Numbered from the stretch's first letter, positions 25,336-34,084 are shown. The stretch: 37,619 nucleotides of DNA from Chloroflexota bacterium (GCA_029557965.1 JAKQIM010000017.1:1-37619); one strand, 5' to 3'. Notes: generated by a model from the sequence alone, not told the origin. Translations and numbers: made by a program.

Positions 25336-27411
25336 ATGCGTAAGTTCACTGTTTTGTTTGTGCTGGTTATGGCTGCCGCGTTGGCCCTGGTTGCCTGCGA
25401 ACCGCAGACCGTTGAAGTTGTTAAGACCGTTGAGGTCGTGACAACCCAGATCGTTGAGATCGAAGGGGAAACCGTCATCATCACCGCTACCCCTGCCCCG
25501 GTTGAACCCGAACCTGAACCCGAAGCAGAAGTGGCCCTGAACCCCTACCTCGGCTCCAACAAGCTGGATGGGAATGGCATTCCTGCAACCTTCTTCGATG
25601 ATGTTCACATCCGCCGCGCTTTTGCCTACTGCTTTGATTGGGACACCCTGATCAATGACGTGTACATGGGCGAAGCTGTCCAATCCAAGGTCCTTTCGCT
25701 GCCTGGCATGCCCGGTTACGATCCGGATGCCGCCTTCTACACCTTTGACATGGACAAATGCGCAGAGGAATTCCAACTGGCTGACGTCGACAAAGACGGC
25801 GTTCCTGCTGGCGAAGACCCCGATGATGTCTGGGAAATGGGTTTCCGTGTTCAGATGCTGTACAACACCGGCAACACCACCCGCCAGATCATTGCTGAGA
25901 TCCTGCAGGCCAACCTGTCGGCTGTCAACGAAAAGTTCGTGGTCGAAGTCCTCGGTCTGCCGTGGCCTTCTTACCTGGCTGCCCAGCGCGCCCACAAGCT
26001 CCCCATCATGACCGCTGGCTGGCTGGAAGACATTCACGACGCTCACAACTGGTATCAGCCCTACACCACCGGCACCTATGGCGCTCGCCAGAACATGCCT
26101 GATGATATGCGCGCTGAGTTCAAGGCTCTCTTGGACGAGGGTGTATCCCTGGTCGATCCTGAAGCCCGCCACGCAGTGTACCAGGAATTCAACCAGTTGT
26201 ACTACGAATATGCCCCTGGTGTCCCGCTGGCCCTGGCCACCTCGCACGGCTACGAGCAGAAGTGGGTTGAAGGCCGCATCATGAACCCCATCTTCTCGAA
26301 CATCTACTACCGCACCATCTCCAAGACCGCCGCGGCCCCCGAGCCCACCACCATGGTTGTTGCAACCACCGGTGATGCCGATACCTTCGACCCGGCCCTG
26401 GCCTATGACACCGCTTCTGGTGAAATTCTCCAGAACGTCTACGAAACCCTGGTCTTCTACGATGGCGAGGCCACCGACAAGTTCGTGCCTCAACTGGCTG
26501 AGTCCTGGACCGTTTCAGAAGACGGCACCGTCTGGACCTTCACCATCCGCCAGGGCGTCACCTTCCATGAAGGCGGCACCCTGACCCCCTCCGACGTGGC
26601 CTACTCCTTCCAGCGCGGCCTGCTGCAGGGCGGTTACTCCTCCCCGCAGTGGCTGCTGGCCGAACCCTTCTTCGGCGTTGGTATGGATGACATCACCATG
26701 CTCGTGGACGAAGGCGCTTCTGCTGACGACCGCGAAACCCTGATGGCCAATGATCCCGCCGTTTTGGTTGCTGCTTGCGAGCGCGTCAAGGCCGCCATCG
26801 TGGCCGATGATGCCGCCGGCACCGTCACCTTCACCCTGGCTCAGCCTTGGGGTCCTTTCCTGCCCACCATTGCCAATGGCTGGGGCTCGATCATGGACTC
26901 TGAGTGGGTCATCGAGAACGGTGGCTGGGATGGCTCTTGCGATACCTGGCAGAACACCTACGGCATGACCTCTGCTGAGGATCCCTTCAGCGCCCTTGCC
27001 AACGGCACCGGTGCCTTCAAGCTCGATCACTGGACTCCTGGCGAAGAAATTGTCCTGGCCCGCTACGACGGCTATTGGGGCGAGGCTGCCAAGCTCGATC
27101 GTGTGGTCATCAAGATCATCACCGAGTTCGGTACCCGCTTTGCAATGCTGCAGGCTGGTGAGGCCGATATCATCGCTGTCCCGGCTGAATACCGCGTCCA
27201 GGTTGACCCCATGGTCGGCGAGATGCGCGTCTACGATCCCGCAGCCAACACCTACGCTGAGGTACAGAACGTTTGCGAAGTCAACACCGACCTGCTGGGT
27301 GTAGATCGCTTCATCACCTGCGACACCGCCTCTGACCAGCCCCTGCGCCTGTACATCTCGCGCCCCGGCCTGTCTCAGGATGTGATCCTGTTCAACTTCT
27401 TCATCGAATAG
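25336..27411 (+). CDS. Extracellular solute-binding lipoprotein, family 5 (SBP_bac_5), apparently circularly permuted
   Basis: A 691-residue binding protein for the adjacent importer. A lipobox (LALVAC, Cys 21) anchors it outside the membrane; a Val/Glu-rich tether ending TATPAPVEPEPEPEAE follows. The order of the fold is then reversed. Residues 68-330 are what is normally the C-terminal half (NPYLGSNKLDGNG; DVHIRRAFAYCFDWD, the usual R-x-A-x-x-x-A-x-D block; IMTAGWLEDIHDAHNWYQPY; ending IYYRTISK). After a TAAAPEP joint, residues 338-690 are the normal N-terminal half (FDPALAYDTASGEILQNVYE; LAESWTVSEDGTVWTFTIRQ; GVTFHEGG; FAMLQAGEADI), ending at FNFFIE. In canonical proteins FNFFI leads directly into NPYLG. 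Nothing seems lost. The ribosome site is strong (AGGAGG ten bases upstream), and codon choice suggests high expression. Misassembly is the main alternative. Confidence 0.9.
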   Translation: MRKFTVLFVLVMAAALALVACEPQTVEVVKTVEVVTTQIVEIEGETVIITATPAPVEPEPEPEAEVALNPYLGSNKLDGNGIPATFFDDVHIRRAFAYCFDWDTLINDVYMGEAVQSKVLSLPGMPGYDPDAAFYTFDMDKCAEEFQLADVDKDGVPAGEDPDDVWEMGFRVQMLYNTGNTTRQIIAEILQANLSAVNEKFVVEVLGLPWPSYLAAQRAHKLPIMTAGWLEDIHDAHNWYQPYTTGTYGARQNMPDDMRAEFKALLDEGVSLVDPEARHAVYQEFNQLYYEYAPGVPLALATSHGYEQKWVEGRIMNPIFSNIYYRTISKTAAAPEPTTMVVATTGDADTFDPALAYDTASGEILQNVYETLVFYDGEATDKFVPQLAESWTVSEDGTVWTFTIRQGVTFHEGGTLTPSDVAYSFQRGLLQGGYSSPQWLLAEPFFGVGMDDITMLVDEGASADDRETLMANDPAVLVAACERVKAAIVADDAAGTVTFTLAQPWGPFLPTIANGWGSIMDSEWVIENGGWDGSCDTWQNTYGMTSAEDPFSALANGTGAFKLDHWTPGEEIVLARYDGYWGEAAKLDRVVIKIITEFGTRFAMLQAGEADIIAVPAEYRVQVDPMVGEMRVYDPAANTYAEVQNVCEVNTDLLGVDRFITCDTASDQPLRLYISRPGLSQDVILFNFFIE

Positions 27412-27436
27412 CGACCTTCCGTTCCGTCTAGATCAA

Positions 27437-27470
27437 AGCATGCGGGAGCCCGCAAGGGTTCCCGCATGCT
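27437..27470 (+). terminator. Strong hairpin with GCAA tetraloop between binding-protein and permease genes
   Basis: Arms 27437-27451 and 27456-27470 pair over 15 bp with one G-U and close on a GCAA loop (GNRA class). It starts 26 bases past the binding-protein stop. No U-run follows. In many importer operons such a hairpin protects the binding-protein mRNA and lowers expression of the permeases. That role is inferred here. Confidence 0.7.
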
Positions 27471-27496
27471 CCCAAGGTTCAATTTCGAGGTACTCG

Positions 27497-28561
27497 ATGT
27501 CAACATACATAATCCGGCGCTTACTGCTTGTTCCACTTCTGATCTTTGGGGTTACTGTGATCATTTTCGGGATGCTCCAATTCTTGGGACCCGTAGAACG
27601 GTCTGCTTTGTACGTCAGGGACTTCCCCAAAAACGATAAACAGATCCAGGGTATCATTCGAAAATACGGCTTGGACCGGCCTATTTATGAGCAGTACTGG
27701 CGCTGGTTGGTAGGGGTCAAAGACCCGGTTACGGGCAACCGCGAAGGCGGTATCCTCTTCGGCGATTTTGGCTATTCCCGCACCGCCTCTCAACCGGTGA
27801 TCGATATCATCAAAAACCGCTTTCCCAACACCTTAGACCTGGCGCTTTGGGCTGTTTTCCCCATGCTTTCCGTTGGCATCTGGCTGGGGGTCCAGGCAGC
27901 CGTCCATCAAAACGGCTGGGTCGACCAATTAGCACGTATATTTAGTATCGTGGGAACATCGTTCCCCTCTTTTGTATTCGGTTTGTTGGTACTGATCGTT
28001 TTTTATGCCAACTTACAGTGGTTCCCCCCAGGGAAAATGTCAGACTGGGTCAGCCAATTGATCTTTTCGGGCGATTTTCACCAGTACACCAAGCTGCTCA
28101 CCATCGACGCCCTGCTGAACGGCCGGATCGACGTCTTCTTAGACGCCCTGCGGCATATGGCCCTGCCTATCTTGACCCTGTCATACATCAACTGGGCAAC
28201 TTTTGTGCGCGTGACGCGTTCCTCTATGCTCGAGACCCTGCGCATGGACTATGTGACCACCGCACGTGCCAAAGGTTTGAAAGAAAGTGATGTGATCAAC
28301 AAGCATGCCCGGCCCAACGCCATGATTTCGATCACCACGTTAGCCGGCTTCAGCGTGGTCGGTTTGCTGGGTGGCGTTGTCATCACCGAAACCGTGTTCA
28401 ATTACCCCGGCATTGGCCAGGCTGCAGCCAGCGCAGCTCAGCAGTTGGATGTGGTGACCGTTTTAGGCTTTGCAGTCTTCAACGGCCTGATCCTCATCCT
28501 GGCTAACCTGGTTGTAGATATCCTGTACGGCTTCATCGATCCTCGCGTTCGCCTGGCATAA
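27497..28561 (+). CDS. oppB: Oligopeptide-type ABC importer permease (OppB/DppB)
   Basis: A 354-residue membrane subunit with the family's start (MSTYIIRRLLLVPLLIFGV), a large external loop after TM1, and about six membrane spans. The ATPase-docking EAA loop is near residues 246-285 (LRMDYVTTARAKGLKESDVI, then NKHARPNAM). The C-terminus ends YGFIDPRVRLA, also typical. ATG 27497 is chosen over a frame extending into the hairpin because the family sequence begins there and GAGG lies six bases upstream. OppC follows after 11 bases. Confidence 0.92.
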   Translation: MSTYIIRRLLLVPLLIFGVTVIIFGMLQFLGPVERSALYVRDFPKNDKQIQGIIRKYGLDRPIYEQYWRWLVGVKDPVTGNREGGILFGDFGYSRTASQPVIDIIKNRFPNTLDLALWAVFPMLSVGIWLGVQAAVHQNGWVDQLARIFSIVGTSFPSFVFGLLVLIVFYANLQWFPPGKMSDWVSQLIFSGDFHQYTKLLTIDALLNGRIDVFLDALRHMALPILTLSYINWATFVRVTRSSMLETLRMDYVTTARAKGLKESDVINKHARPNAMISITTLAGFSVVGLLGGVVITETVFNYPGIGQAAASAAQQLDVVTVLGFAVFNGLILILANLVVDILYGFIDPRVRLA

Positions 28562-28572
28562 GGAGAAATGGC

Positions 28573-29613
28573 ATGACAACGACAACTGCTCCCACGGGTG
28601 ACAACACCTTACTGCGTGAAGCAAGGCCAGAACGCAAGATTGGCCGCATCGAACGGGTCTTAGGCCCAGAGAACTACCGCATTATCACCGGCTTGTTGAA
28701 GACCCCGGCATCGATCATGGGGTTCATCCTGATTGGCATCTACATCCTGGTTGCCGTCTTTGCCCCGGCCATCATTCCACCGGTTGGCAGCGATCCCTAC
28801 AAGATCCCCCGCGACGGCTTCAGCGGAGAACCGCGCGGCATGGGCACCGAATGGAAGAAGAACACCCCCGATGTCCCCTTCTGGTATAAAGCCATCACCG
28901 GCAAGGACGAATGGGTGCACATCCTGGGCACAGCCCAGGGCCAATATGATATCTTCTACGGGCTGGTATGGGGCACGCGCACGGCTTTCCGCACTGGTTT
29001 CATTGTGGTGGTCTCTACCGTCTTGATCGGCATCATCATTGGCTCCATTTCGGCCTATTACGGTGGCATTGTGGATAATGTCATCATGCGCCTGGTCGAT
29101 GTCTTCATGACCCTGCCCTTTATTTTGATGGCCTTGATCCTGGCGGCAGTCTTAACGCCAGTGATCGGGAAAAGCCTGGTGCCATCGATTGTGGCTTTGA
29201 TCTCGTTCGGATGGATGGGCTATGCCCGTATCATCCGAGGGGATATCTTATCGGTCAAAGAGCGCGATTTCGTCCTGGCGGCGCGCGTGGTGGGCGTTCA
29301 AGATTACCGCATCCTCTTCCGCCACATCCTCCCCAATGCCATCTTCCCCACCCTGGTGCTGGCCTCGCTCGCCATTGGCGATGTGGTGCTCAGCTTTGCG
29401 GCCCTGTCCTTCTTGGGCATCGGCACGCAGGTGGGTTATGCGGATTGGGGTCAGGTGCTCAGCTTTGCCCGCAACTGGATCACCAGCCTGCAAGACTACT
29501 GGTACATTGTGGTCTGGCCTGGCCTGGTGCTGGTTTTCTTCGTCATGGGCTGGAACCTGGTTGGCGACGCCATGCGCGATGTACTCGACCCACGCATGCG
29601 CGGCAAATCATAA
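28573..29613 (+). CDS. oppC: Oligopeptide-type ABC importer permease (OppC/DppC)
   Basis: A 346-residue second channel subunit. A cytoplasmic N-terminus precedes TM1 (SIMGFILIGIYILVAVFAP), then a long external loop (about 65-130) and five more spans. The EAA loop is VKERDFVLAARVVGVQDYRI (about 227-246), followed by LFRHILPNA. The C-terminus GDAMRDVLDPRMRGK is diagnostic for OppC/DppC. AAGGAG, overlapping the oppB stop, lies seven bases before the ATG, so the two are tightly coupled. The external loop is longer than in E. coli DppC, which is common in Chloroflexota. Confidence 0.93.
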   Translation: MTTTTAPTGDNTLLREARPERKIGRIERVLGPENYRIITGLLKTPASIMGFILIGIYILVAVFAPAIIPPVGSDPYKIPRDGFSGEPRGMGTEWKKNTPDVPFWYKAITGKDEWVHILGTAQGQYDIFYGLVWGTRTAFRTGFIVVVSTVLIGIIIGSISAYYGGIVDNVIMRLVDVFMTLPFILMALILAAVLTPVIGKSLVPSIVALISFGWMGYARIIRGDILSVKERDFVLAARVVGVQDYRILFRHILPNAIFPTLVLASLAIGDVVLSFAALSFLGIGTQVGYADWGQVLSFARNWITSLQDYWYIVVWPGLVLVFFVMGWNLVGDAMRDVLDPRMRGKS

Positions 29614-29647
29614 GCTCCCTGCCCCTCAGAGTACCCTCGAAGAAGTT

Positions 29648-29671
29648 GAAGCTGTGCCCTGGCACAGCTTC
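29648..29671 (+). terminator. Candidate terminator hairpin after the opp operon
   Basis: GAAGCTGTGCC (29648-29658) pairs with GGCACAGCTTC (29661-29671) across CT. It sits 34 bases past the oppC stop. The downstream sequence CTTCATTAAAAG has no long U-run, so termination may be partial and the MFS/DUF1638/RACo genes could receive read-through. Confidence 0.55.
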
Positions 29672-29719
29672 CTTCATTAAAAGACAGCAAACCATTCTTT
29701 CCGGAAAATAATAAAAACC

Positions 29720-30955
29720 ATGGATAAAAACTCCTCCCCGCGCCCAAGCATCAAAGAACTGCCCCGCAATATCTGGGCCGTTGGATTGACCAGCTTCTTT
29801 ATGGATGTATCAAGCGAGATGGTGCTCAACATCTTGCCCCTCTTCCTGGCGAATGTGCTGGGCGTAAAGACCAACATCATCGGCCTGATCGAGGGCCTGG
29901 CTGAGGCCACCGCCAGCATCTTGAAGCTGTTCTCAGGCTGGCTCTCAGATAAGCTGGGCGGGCGAAAATGGCTGGCGGTCACCGGCTATGGGCTTTCGGC
30001 TGTCCTGAAGCCCCTCTTCTACTTTGCCAACACCTGGGGGCTGGTGGCGGGCGTGCGCTGGGCAGACCGGGTGGGCAAAGGCATCCGCACGGCGCCGCGC
30101 GATGCCCTGGTAGCCGATTCGGTGAGCAAAGAAGCCCGCGGCCTGGCCTTTGGCTTTCACCGCGCCATGGATACTGCCGGCGCCATGCTTGGCATTTTGA
30201 TTGCCCTGCTGGTCGTTTGGCTGGCGCAGAAGAACACCCTCCAGCTCGCCAAGCCCACCTTCCAAACCGTGGTGCTGATCAGCCTGCTGCCGGCCTTCCT
30301 GGCAGTTCTGTCACTGATCTTAGGCGCTAAAGATGTGCCCGCCAAAGGGCAGCGCGCCGCCCCCAGGTTTTCTTTGCGCGGCATGGGAAAGCCCTTCAGC
30401 ATCTTCCTGGTGATCGTCAGCATTTTCACCCTGGGCAACTCGGCCGATGCCTTCTTGGTGCTGCGCGCCCAAAACCTGGGCATTTCGGTCACCGGCATTC
30501 TGATCATGCTGGCGATGTTCAACCTGATCTACTCGCTGGTCTCTACCCCCGCAGGGAGGCTTTCAGACCGCATTGGCCGCCGGCGACTGATCATCGGCGG
30601 GTGGTTGGTATATGCCGCCATCTACCTGGGGTTCGCCTTGGCCCAACAAGCCTGGCAGATCTGGCTCTTGTACGTGGCCTACGGCTTGTATTACGGCCTG
30701 GCGTACGGCTCTGCCAATGCGCTGGTTGCCGACCTGGTGCCCGAAAACCTGCGCGGCACAGCTTACGGCACCTATCACGCTGTCATCGGGATCCTGGCGT
30801 TCCCGGCTTCATTCATCGCCGGCCTGCTTTGGGAAGGCGCCGGTGCCTGGGGCGGATTTGGCCCCTCAGCCCCCTTCTTGTTTGGCGGCAGCCTGGCCCT
30901 GGCGGCGGCGCTCTTGATGGGCTTCTGGATGCCAAGATCGCCTGACAAAACTTAA
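29720..30955 (+). CDS. MFS transporter, 12-TM type
   Basis: A 411-residue major facilitator protein. The opening (LTSFFMDVSSEMVLNILPLFL) and the loop WLSDKLGGRKW, the family motif A between TM2 and TM3, are clear. A second such loop, GRLSDRIGRRRLII, is in the C-terminal half, as expected for two six-helix halves. RVGKGIRTAPRDALVADS is typical of a broad efflux-annotated MFS subgroup. The ribosome site is weak (GGAAAATAATAAAAACC before ATG 29720). The DUF1638 gene begins 21 bases after its stop, so the three genes to RACo look co-transcribed. The substrate is unknown; a link to methylated compounds or corrinoids would fit the neighbours but is speculation. Confidence 0.9.
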   Translation: MDKNSSPRPSIKELPRNIWAVGLTSFFMDVSSEMVLNILPLFLANVLGVKTNIIGLIEGLAEATASILKLFSGWLSDKLGGRKWLAVTGYGLSAVLKPLFYFANTWGLVAGVRWADRVGKGIRTAPRDALVADSVSKEARGLAFGFHRAMDTAGAMLGILIALLVVWLAQKNTLQLAKPTFQTVVLISLLPAFLAVLSLILGAKDVPAKGQRAAPRFSLRGMGKPFSIFLVIVSIFTLGNSADAFLVLRAQNLGISVTGILIMLAMFNLIYSLVSTPAGRLSDRIGRRRLIIGGWLVYAAIYLGFALAQQAWQIWLLYVAYGLYYGLAYGSANALVADLVPENLRGTAYGTYHAVIGILAFPASFIAGLLWEGAGAWGGFGPSAPFLFGGSLALAAALLMGFWMPRSPDKT

Positions 30956-30976
30956 TTGCTGTCTACCGGTCGAGAG

Positions 30977-31654
30977 ATGGATCACACCCACACCCTTGTC
31001 ATCGCTTGCGCCACCGTCATGGAAGAAATGCAGCCGCTGATGCCCCCGGGGATGCGCCATCAGGTCTTCGATTTCGGCCTGCACGTCAACCCCGGCCAAC
31101 TGCGCACCGCCCTGCAAGCCGCCATCGATGCCGCCGCGGGCCAGTACGATACGATCATCTTAGGGTATGGGCTGTGCGCCCAGGCCATGCTGGGGCTGCG
31201 GGCCAATGGCTGTCGTTTGGTGGCCCCGCGCGTTGACGATTGCATTGCCCTCTTCTTGGGCTCGCAGGCGGCATACCGCCGGCAGTGCCAAAGCGAGCCG
31301 GGCACGTATTACCTGACCAAAGGTTGGATCGAGGTGGGCGATACGCCCTTTGCCGAATACGACCGGATGTTGGCGCGCTACGGAGAACAGCGCGCCCGGC
31401 GCATCTTCCGGCAGATGATGGGGCACTACACCCGCCTGGCGTTGATCAACACCGGCCCGCAGGGGCTGGGAAAATACCGCCAGTATGCCCAACAAACCGC
31501 CGAAAAGTTCGGCCTGCGGTTTGAAGAAATTGAAGGCTCTGACACATTGATCCAAAAAATGCTCACCGGCCCCTGGGATGAAGACTTCGTGGTCCTCCAG
31601 GCCGGGGAGACGTATCTACTCGAGCAGTTCTTGCCACCCGCAGGCAGCCCATGA
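30977..31654 (+). CDS. DUF1638 protein (probable corrinoid-methyltransferase accessory)
   Basis: A 225-residue soluble protein of the DUF1638 family, recognised by IACATVMEEMQPL at the start, a YDTIILGYGLCAQAM block, APRVDDCIALFLGS, and GTYYLTKGWIEVG. Cysteines near residues 10, 68 and 86 recur in the family by memory and might bind metal or a thiol ligand; this is inference. DUF1638 genes are often found beside methylamine or other corrinoid methyltransferases and RamA/RACo activators. The ATG at 30977 is preferred to a TTG at 30956 because the family sequence begins there. Its stop overlaps the ATG of the RACo-like gene (ATGA), which indicates joint production. Confidence 0.88.
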   Translation: MDHTHTLVIACATVMEEMQPLMPPGMRHQVFDFGLHVNPGQLRTALQAAIDAAAGQYDTIILGYGLCAQAMLGLRANGCRLVAPRVDDCIALFLGSQAAYRRQCQSEPGTYYLTKGWIEVGDTPFAEYDRMLARYGEQRARRIFRQMMGHYTRLALINTGPQGLGKYRQYAQQTAEKFGLRFEEIEGSDTLIQKMLTGPWDEDFVVLQAGETYLLEQFLPPAGSP

Positions 31655-33267
31655 GCCACGCCCTGGTGATCGAACCCCTTGGCCGGCGCATTACAGTCAC
31701 TGAAGGCCAAAGCATCCTGGCAGCCGCCCGGCAAGCAGGCATCTTGCTCAATGCCACCTGCGGCGGAGAGGGAAGCTGTGGGCGCTGCGTGGTGCGCATC
31801 ACAGCCGGGCAGGTTTCAGAACCCAGCCTGGGCGAAGAGGCCGAGCTGGGGCCACAACGCCTAAACAACGGCTGGCGGCTGGCCTGCCAGGCACAAGTAT
31901 GCGGCGATGTACGGATCCACATCCCGGCTGAGTCGCTCACCACCACCCAGCGCACCCAAACCGAAGGATTAAGCCTGCCCATCCGGCCAGAACCGGCCGT
32001 GCAGGCGGTGGGGCCTGGCGGGGCGCATGCCCTCGGCCTGGCCGTGGACCTGGGCACCACCAAGCTGGCTGCTTACCTGGTGGACCTGGCAGATGGCCGC
32101 ACGCTGGCGGCTGCCGGGGCCATGAACCCACAGATCGCCTATGGCGAAGATGTGATTGCCCGCATTGCCTTTGCCAGCGGCCAACCCCAGGGCAGCACAC
32201 AACTGCGCACTGCCGTCCTAGCAGAGCTGAACGATTTGGTGCGCCGCCTGTGCGCCCAGGCCGGCCGCGCACCACAAGACATCGCCGATGCAGTGGTGGT
32301 GGGCAACACCGCCATGCACCACCTCTTCTTGGGCCTGCCCGTAGAACAACTGGGGGTAGCGCCCTACGCCCCGGCCGAATGCGCTGCACTGGATATCCCC
32401 GCCAGCCAGGCTGGGTTGACCCTGGCCCCACATGCCAACCTGCACCTGCCCCCCAATATTGCCGGCTTTGTGGGAGCAGACCACGTGGCCATGCTCTTAG
32501 GCTCGGGCATGCTGGAGCAGCCCGGGATTGTGCTGGGCATGGATATCGGCACCAATACCGAGATCAGCCTGATCGCCAACGAAAAACACTACGCCTGTTC
32601 CACCGCCTCTGGCCCGGCCTTCGAAGGGGCGCACATCCGGCACGGCATGCGCGCCGCGCCCGGCGCGATCGAGAAAGTATTCATCCACCAGGGCCAGGTA
32701 CGGCTCCAGACCATCGAAGGCCAGGCGCCGCTGGGCTTATGCGGCTCGGGCATTCTCGACCTGGTAGCCCAGATGCGCCAGGCCGGGATCATCGATGCAC
32801 GCGGGGCCTTTGACAAATTGAACCCGCATCCCCGCCTGCGGCAGGGCACACACGGCTGGGAATTCGTCGTAGCGGCGGCAGAAGGCGAACGAGAAAGCGA
32901 GATCACGTTTGACCGCCGCGACATCAGCGAGATCCAGCTCGCCAAGGCGGCTATACGCAGCGGACTGGACATCCTGCTCCAACAGGCAGGCGTCTCAGAA
33001 CAAGCCATTGACACAGTCTTACTTGCCGGAGCTTTTGGCACTTACCTGGATGTGCAGAGCGGCATCGATATTGGCATGTTCCCCCGCCTGGGCCTGGAAC
33101 GCTTTGTGCAAGTGGGCAATGCCGCTGGCGCGGGCGCCCGGATGGCCCTGCTTTCTGTAACCATGCGCCAGAGGGGGCGCAAGATCGCCCAGCAGGTGTA
33201 TTACGTTGAACTGACCGCCGAAAAGAACTTCACTTCTTTGTTCAGCCGGTCTCTGCGCTTAGAATAG
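31651..33267 (+). CDS. RACo-like reductive activator of a corrinoid protein (2Fe-2S ferredoxin + ASKHA, DUF4445)
   Basis: A 538-residue protein expected to reduce inactive Co(II) corrinoid to Co(I) with ATP hydrolysis. Residues 1-95 are a plant-type [2Fe-2S] ferredoxin domain with cysteines 37, 43, 46 and 79 (ATCGGEGSCGRC, RLACQA). From about 128 an actin-like ATPase fold begins with AVDLGTTKLAAYLVDL, followed by VVVGNTAMHHLFLGL, LGMDIGTNTEISLI and LLAGAFGTYLDVQSGI. This layout matches RACo of acetogens. Methanogen RamA has its clusters at the C-terminus and is different. No methyltransferase or corrinoid protein is adjacent downstream, so its partner is elsewhere or off the window. Transcription ends at a strong bidirectional terminator. 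Confidence 0.92.
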   Translation: MSHALVIEPLGRRITVTEGQSILAAARQAGILLNATCGGEGSCGRCVVRITAGQVSEPSLGEEAELGPQRLNNGWRLACQAQVCGDVRIHIPAESLTTTQRTQTEGLSLPIRPEPAVQAVGPGGAHALGLAVDLGTTKLAAYLVDLADGRTLAAAGAMNPQIAYGEDVIARIAFASGQPQGSTQLRTAVLAELNDLVRRLCAQAGRAPQDIADAVVVGNTAMHHLFLGLPVEQLGVAPYAPAECAALDIPASQAGLTLAPHANLHLPPNIAGFVGADHVAMLLGSGMLEQPGIVLGMDIGTNTEISLIANEKHYACSTASGPAFEGAHIRHGMRAAPGAIEKVFIHQGQVRLQTIEGQAPLGLCGSGILDLVAQMRQAGIIDARGAFDKLNPHPRLRQGTHGWEFVVAAAEGERESEITFDRRDISEIQLAKAAIRSGLDILLQQAGVSEQAIDTVLLAGAFGTYLDVQSGIDIGMFPRLGLERFVQVGNAAGAGARMALLSVTMRQRGRKIAQQVYYVELTAEKNFTSLFSRSLRLE

Positions 33268-33279
33268 ATAAAAGAAATT

Positions 33280-33333
33280 CCCAAAAACAAGAGGACTGCG
33301 GCGCGTTGGCACCGCAGTCCTCTTGTTTTTGGG
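33280..33333. terminator. Bidirectional rho-independent terminator, 22-bp perfect stem
   Basis: Arms 33280-33301 and 33312-33333 are exact reverse complements around a ten-base loop. Each arm ends in an A/T tract (CCCAAAAACAAG and CTTGTTTTTGGG), so a U-run is formed in either direction. It lies between the convergent RACo and ABC ATPase genes, 12 bases from each stop. Confidence 0.92.
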
Positions 33334-33344
33334 CACAATTTTGG

Positions 33345-34073
33345 TTAATGCCGCCCGCCCCTGACGAGTTCCATGATTTCATCGTGCGTACTGTAGATGC
33401 GCACCAGCTTGCCATCCTGCATTTGCAGTACGCGGTCCACGTATTCGCACATGCGCAGGTCATGTGTCACCATGATCCCAGCGCGCTGCTGTTCGTGGAT
33501 CAGCCCGGCAAAGGTCTCTACCACCTGGTAAGCACGTTCGGTATCCAGGCTGGCAGTGGGCTCATCTGCCAGCACCAGGCTGGGATTATGGATCAGGGCC
33601 CGTGCAATGGCCACGCGCTGCTGCTGCCCGCCCGACATTTGCCCGGGCAGGTTATGCAGGCGCTCGCCCAGTCCCAGGCGTGCCAGCAGCTCCCGCGCCC
33701 TGAGCTTGCCGGCCTTATCCAGCTTATTGTTCAGGCGCAGCATCAACTCTACATTTTCCACCGCGCTCAGGTAGGGCACCAGGTTATTGGCCTGGAAGGT
33801 AAAACCGATCTTCTCACGGCGCATGGTCACCCGCTGCAGGTCATCCGTACCTGCCAGGTCTTGCCCATCCAGCAAGATCTGGCCCGAGGATGGCTGAAGC
33901 AGGGCCGCCAGCATCGAGAGCATGGTGGTTTTGCCTGAGCCGCTGGGGCCAACCAGGGCCACAAACTCGCCCGCCGCCACCTGTAACGAAACATCATCTA
34001 CGGCGTAGATGGTTCCAGAATCACTCTGGTATGTTTTGATCACCGATTTGGTTTCAAGTGCATAAGCTGTCAT
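33345..34073 (-). CDS. ABC exporter ATPase (LolD/MacB type)
   Basis: A 242-residue ATPase that would power the adjacent FtsX-type permease. Walker [11 protein letters not shown]-loop [16 protein letters not shown], signature MSGGQQQR, Walker [13 protein letters not shown] and switch His in THDLRM are all intact. ATG 34073 is chosen because GGAG lies six bases upstream. An ATG at 34085 overlaps the permease stop (TAATG) and gives four extra residues. It is the last gene of the operon and ends at the bidirectional terminator. The substrate is unknown; DevA/LolD/MacB relatives export lipids, glycolipids, peptides or antibiotics. Confidence 0.93.
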   Translation of the reverse strand: MTAYALETKSVIKTYQSDSGTIYAVDDVSLQVAAGEFVALVGPSGSGKTTMLSMLAALLQPSSGQILLDGQDLAGTDDLQRVTMRREKIGFTFQANNLVPYLSAVENVELMLRLNNKLDKAGKLRARELLARLGLGERLHNLPGQMSGGQQQRVAIARALIHNPSLVLADEPTASLDTERAYQVVETFAGLIHEQQRAGIMVTHDLRMCEYVDRVLQMQDGKLVRIYSTHDEIMELVRGGRH

Positions 34074-34084
34074 GGCAGGCTCCA

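Noticed and set aside
25318-26493. Minus-strand open frame of 391 codons opposite the binding-protein gene
   Set aside because: It is a shadow of a highly biased coding sequence. It has no recognisable domain and lies opposite clear SBP_bac_5 sequence.
30956-30976. TTG start adding seven residues to DUF1638
   Set aside because: It directly abuts the MFS stop with no room for a ribosome site, and the family sequence begins at ATG 30977.
31937-32431. Minus-strand frame opposite RACo
   Set aside because: It is an Arg/Gly/Pro-rich antisense translation. The plus strand encodes a full RACo-like protein.
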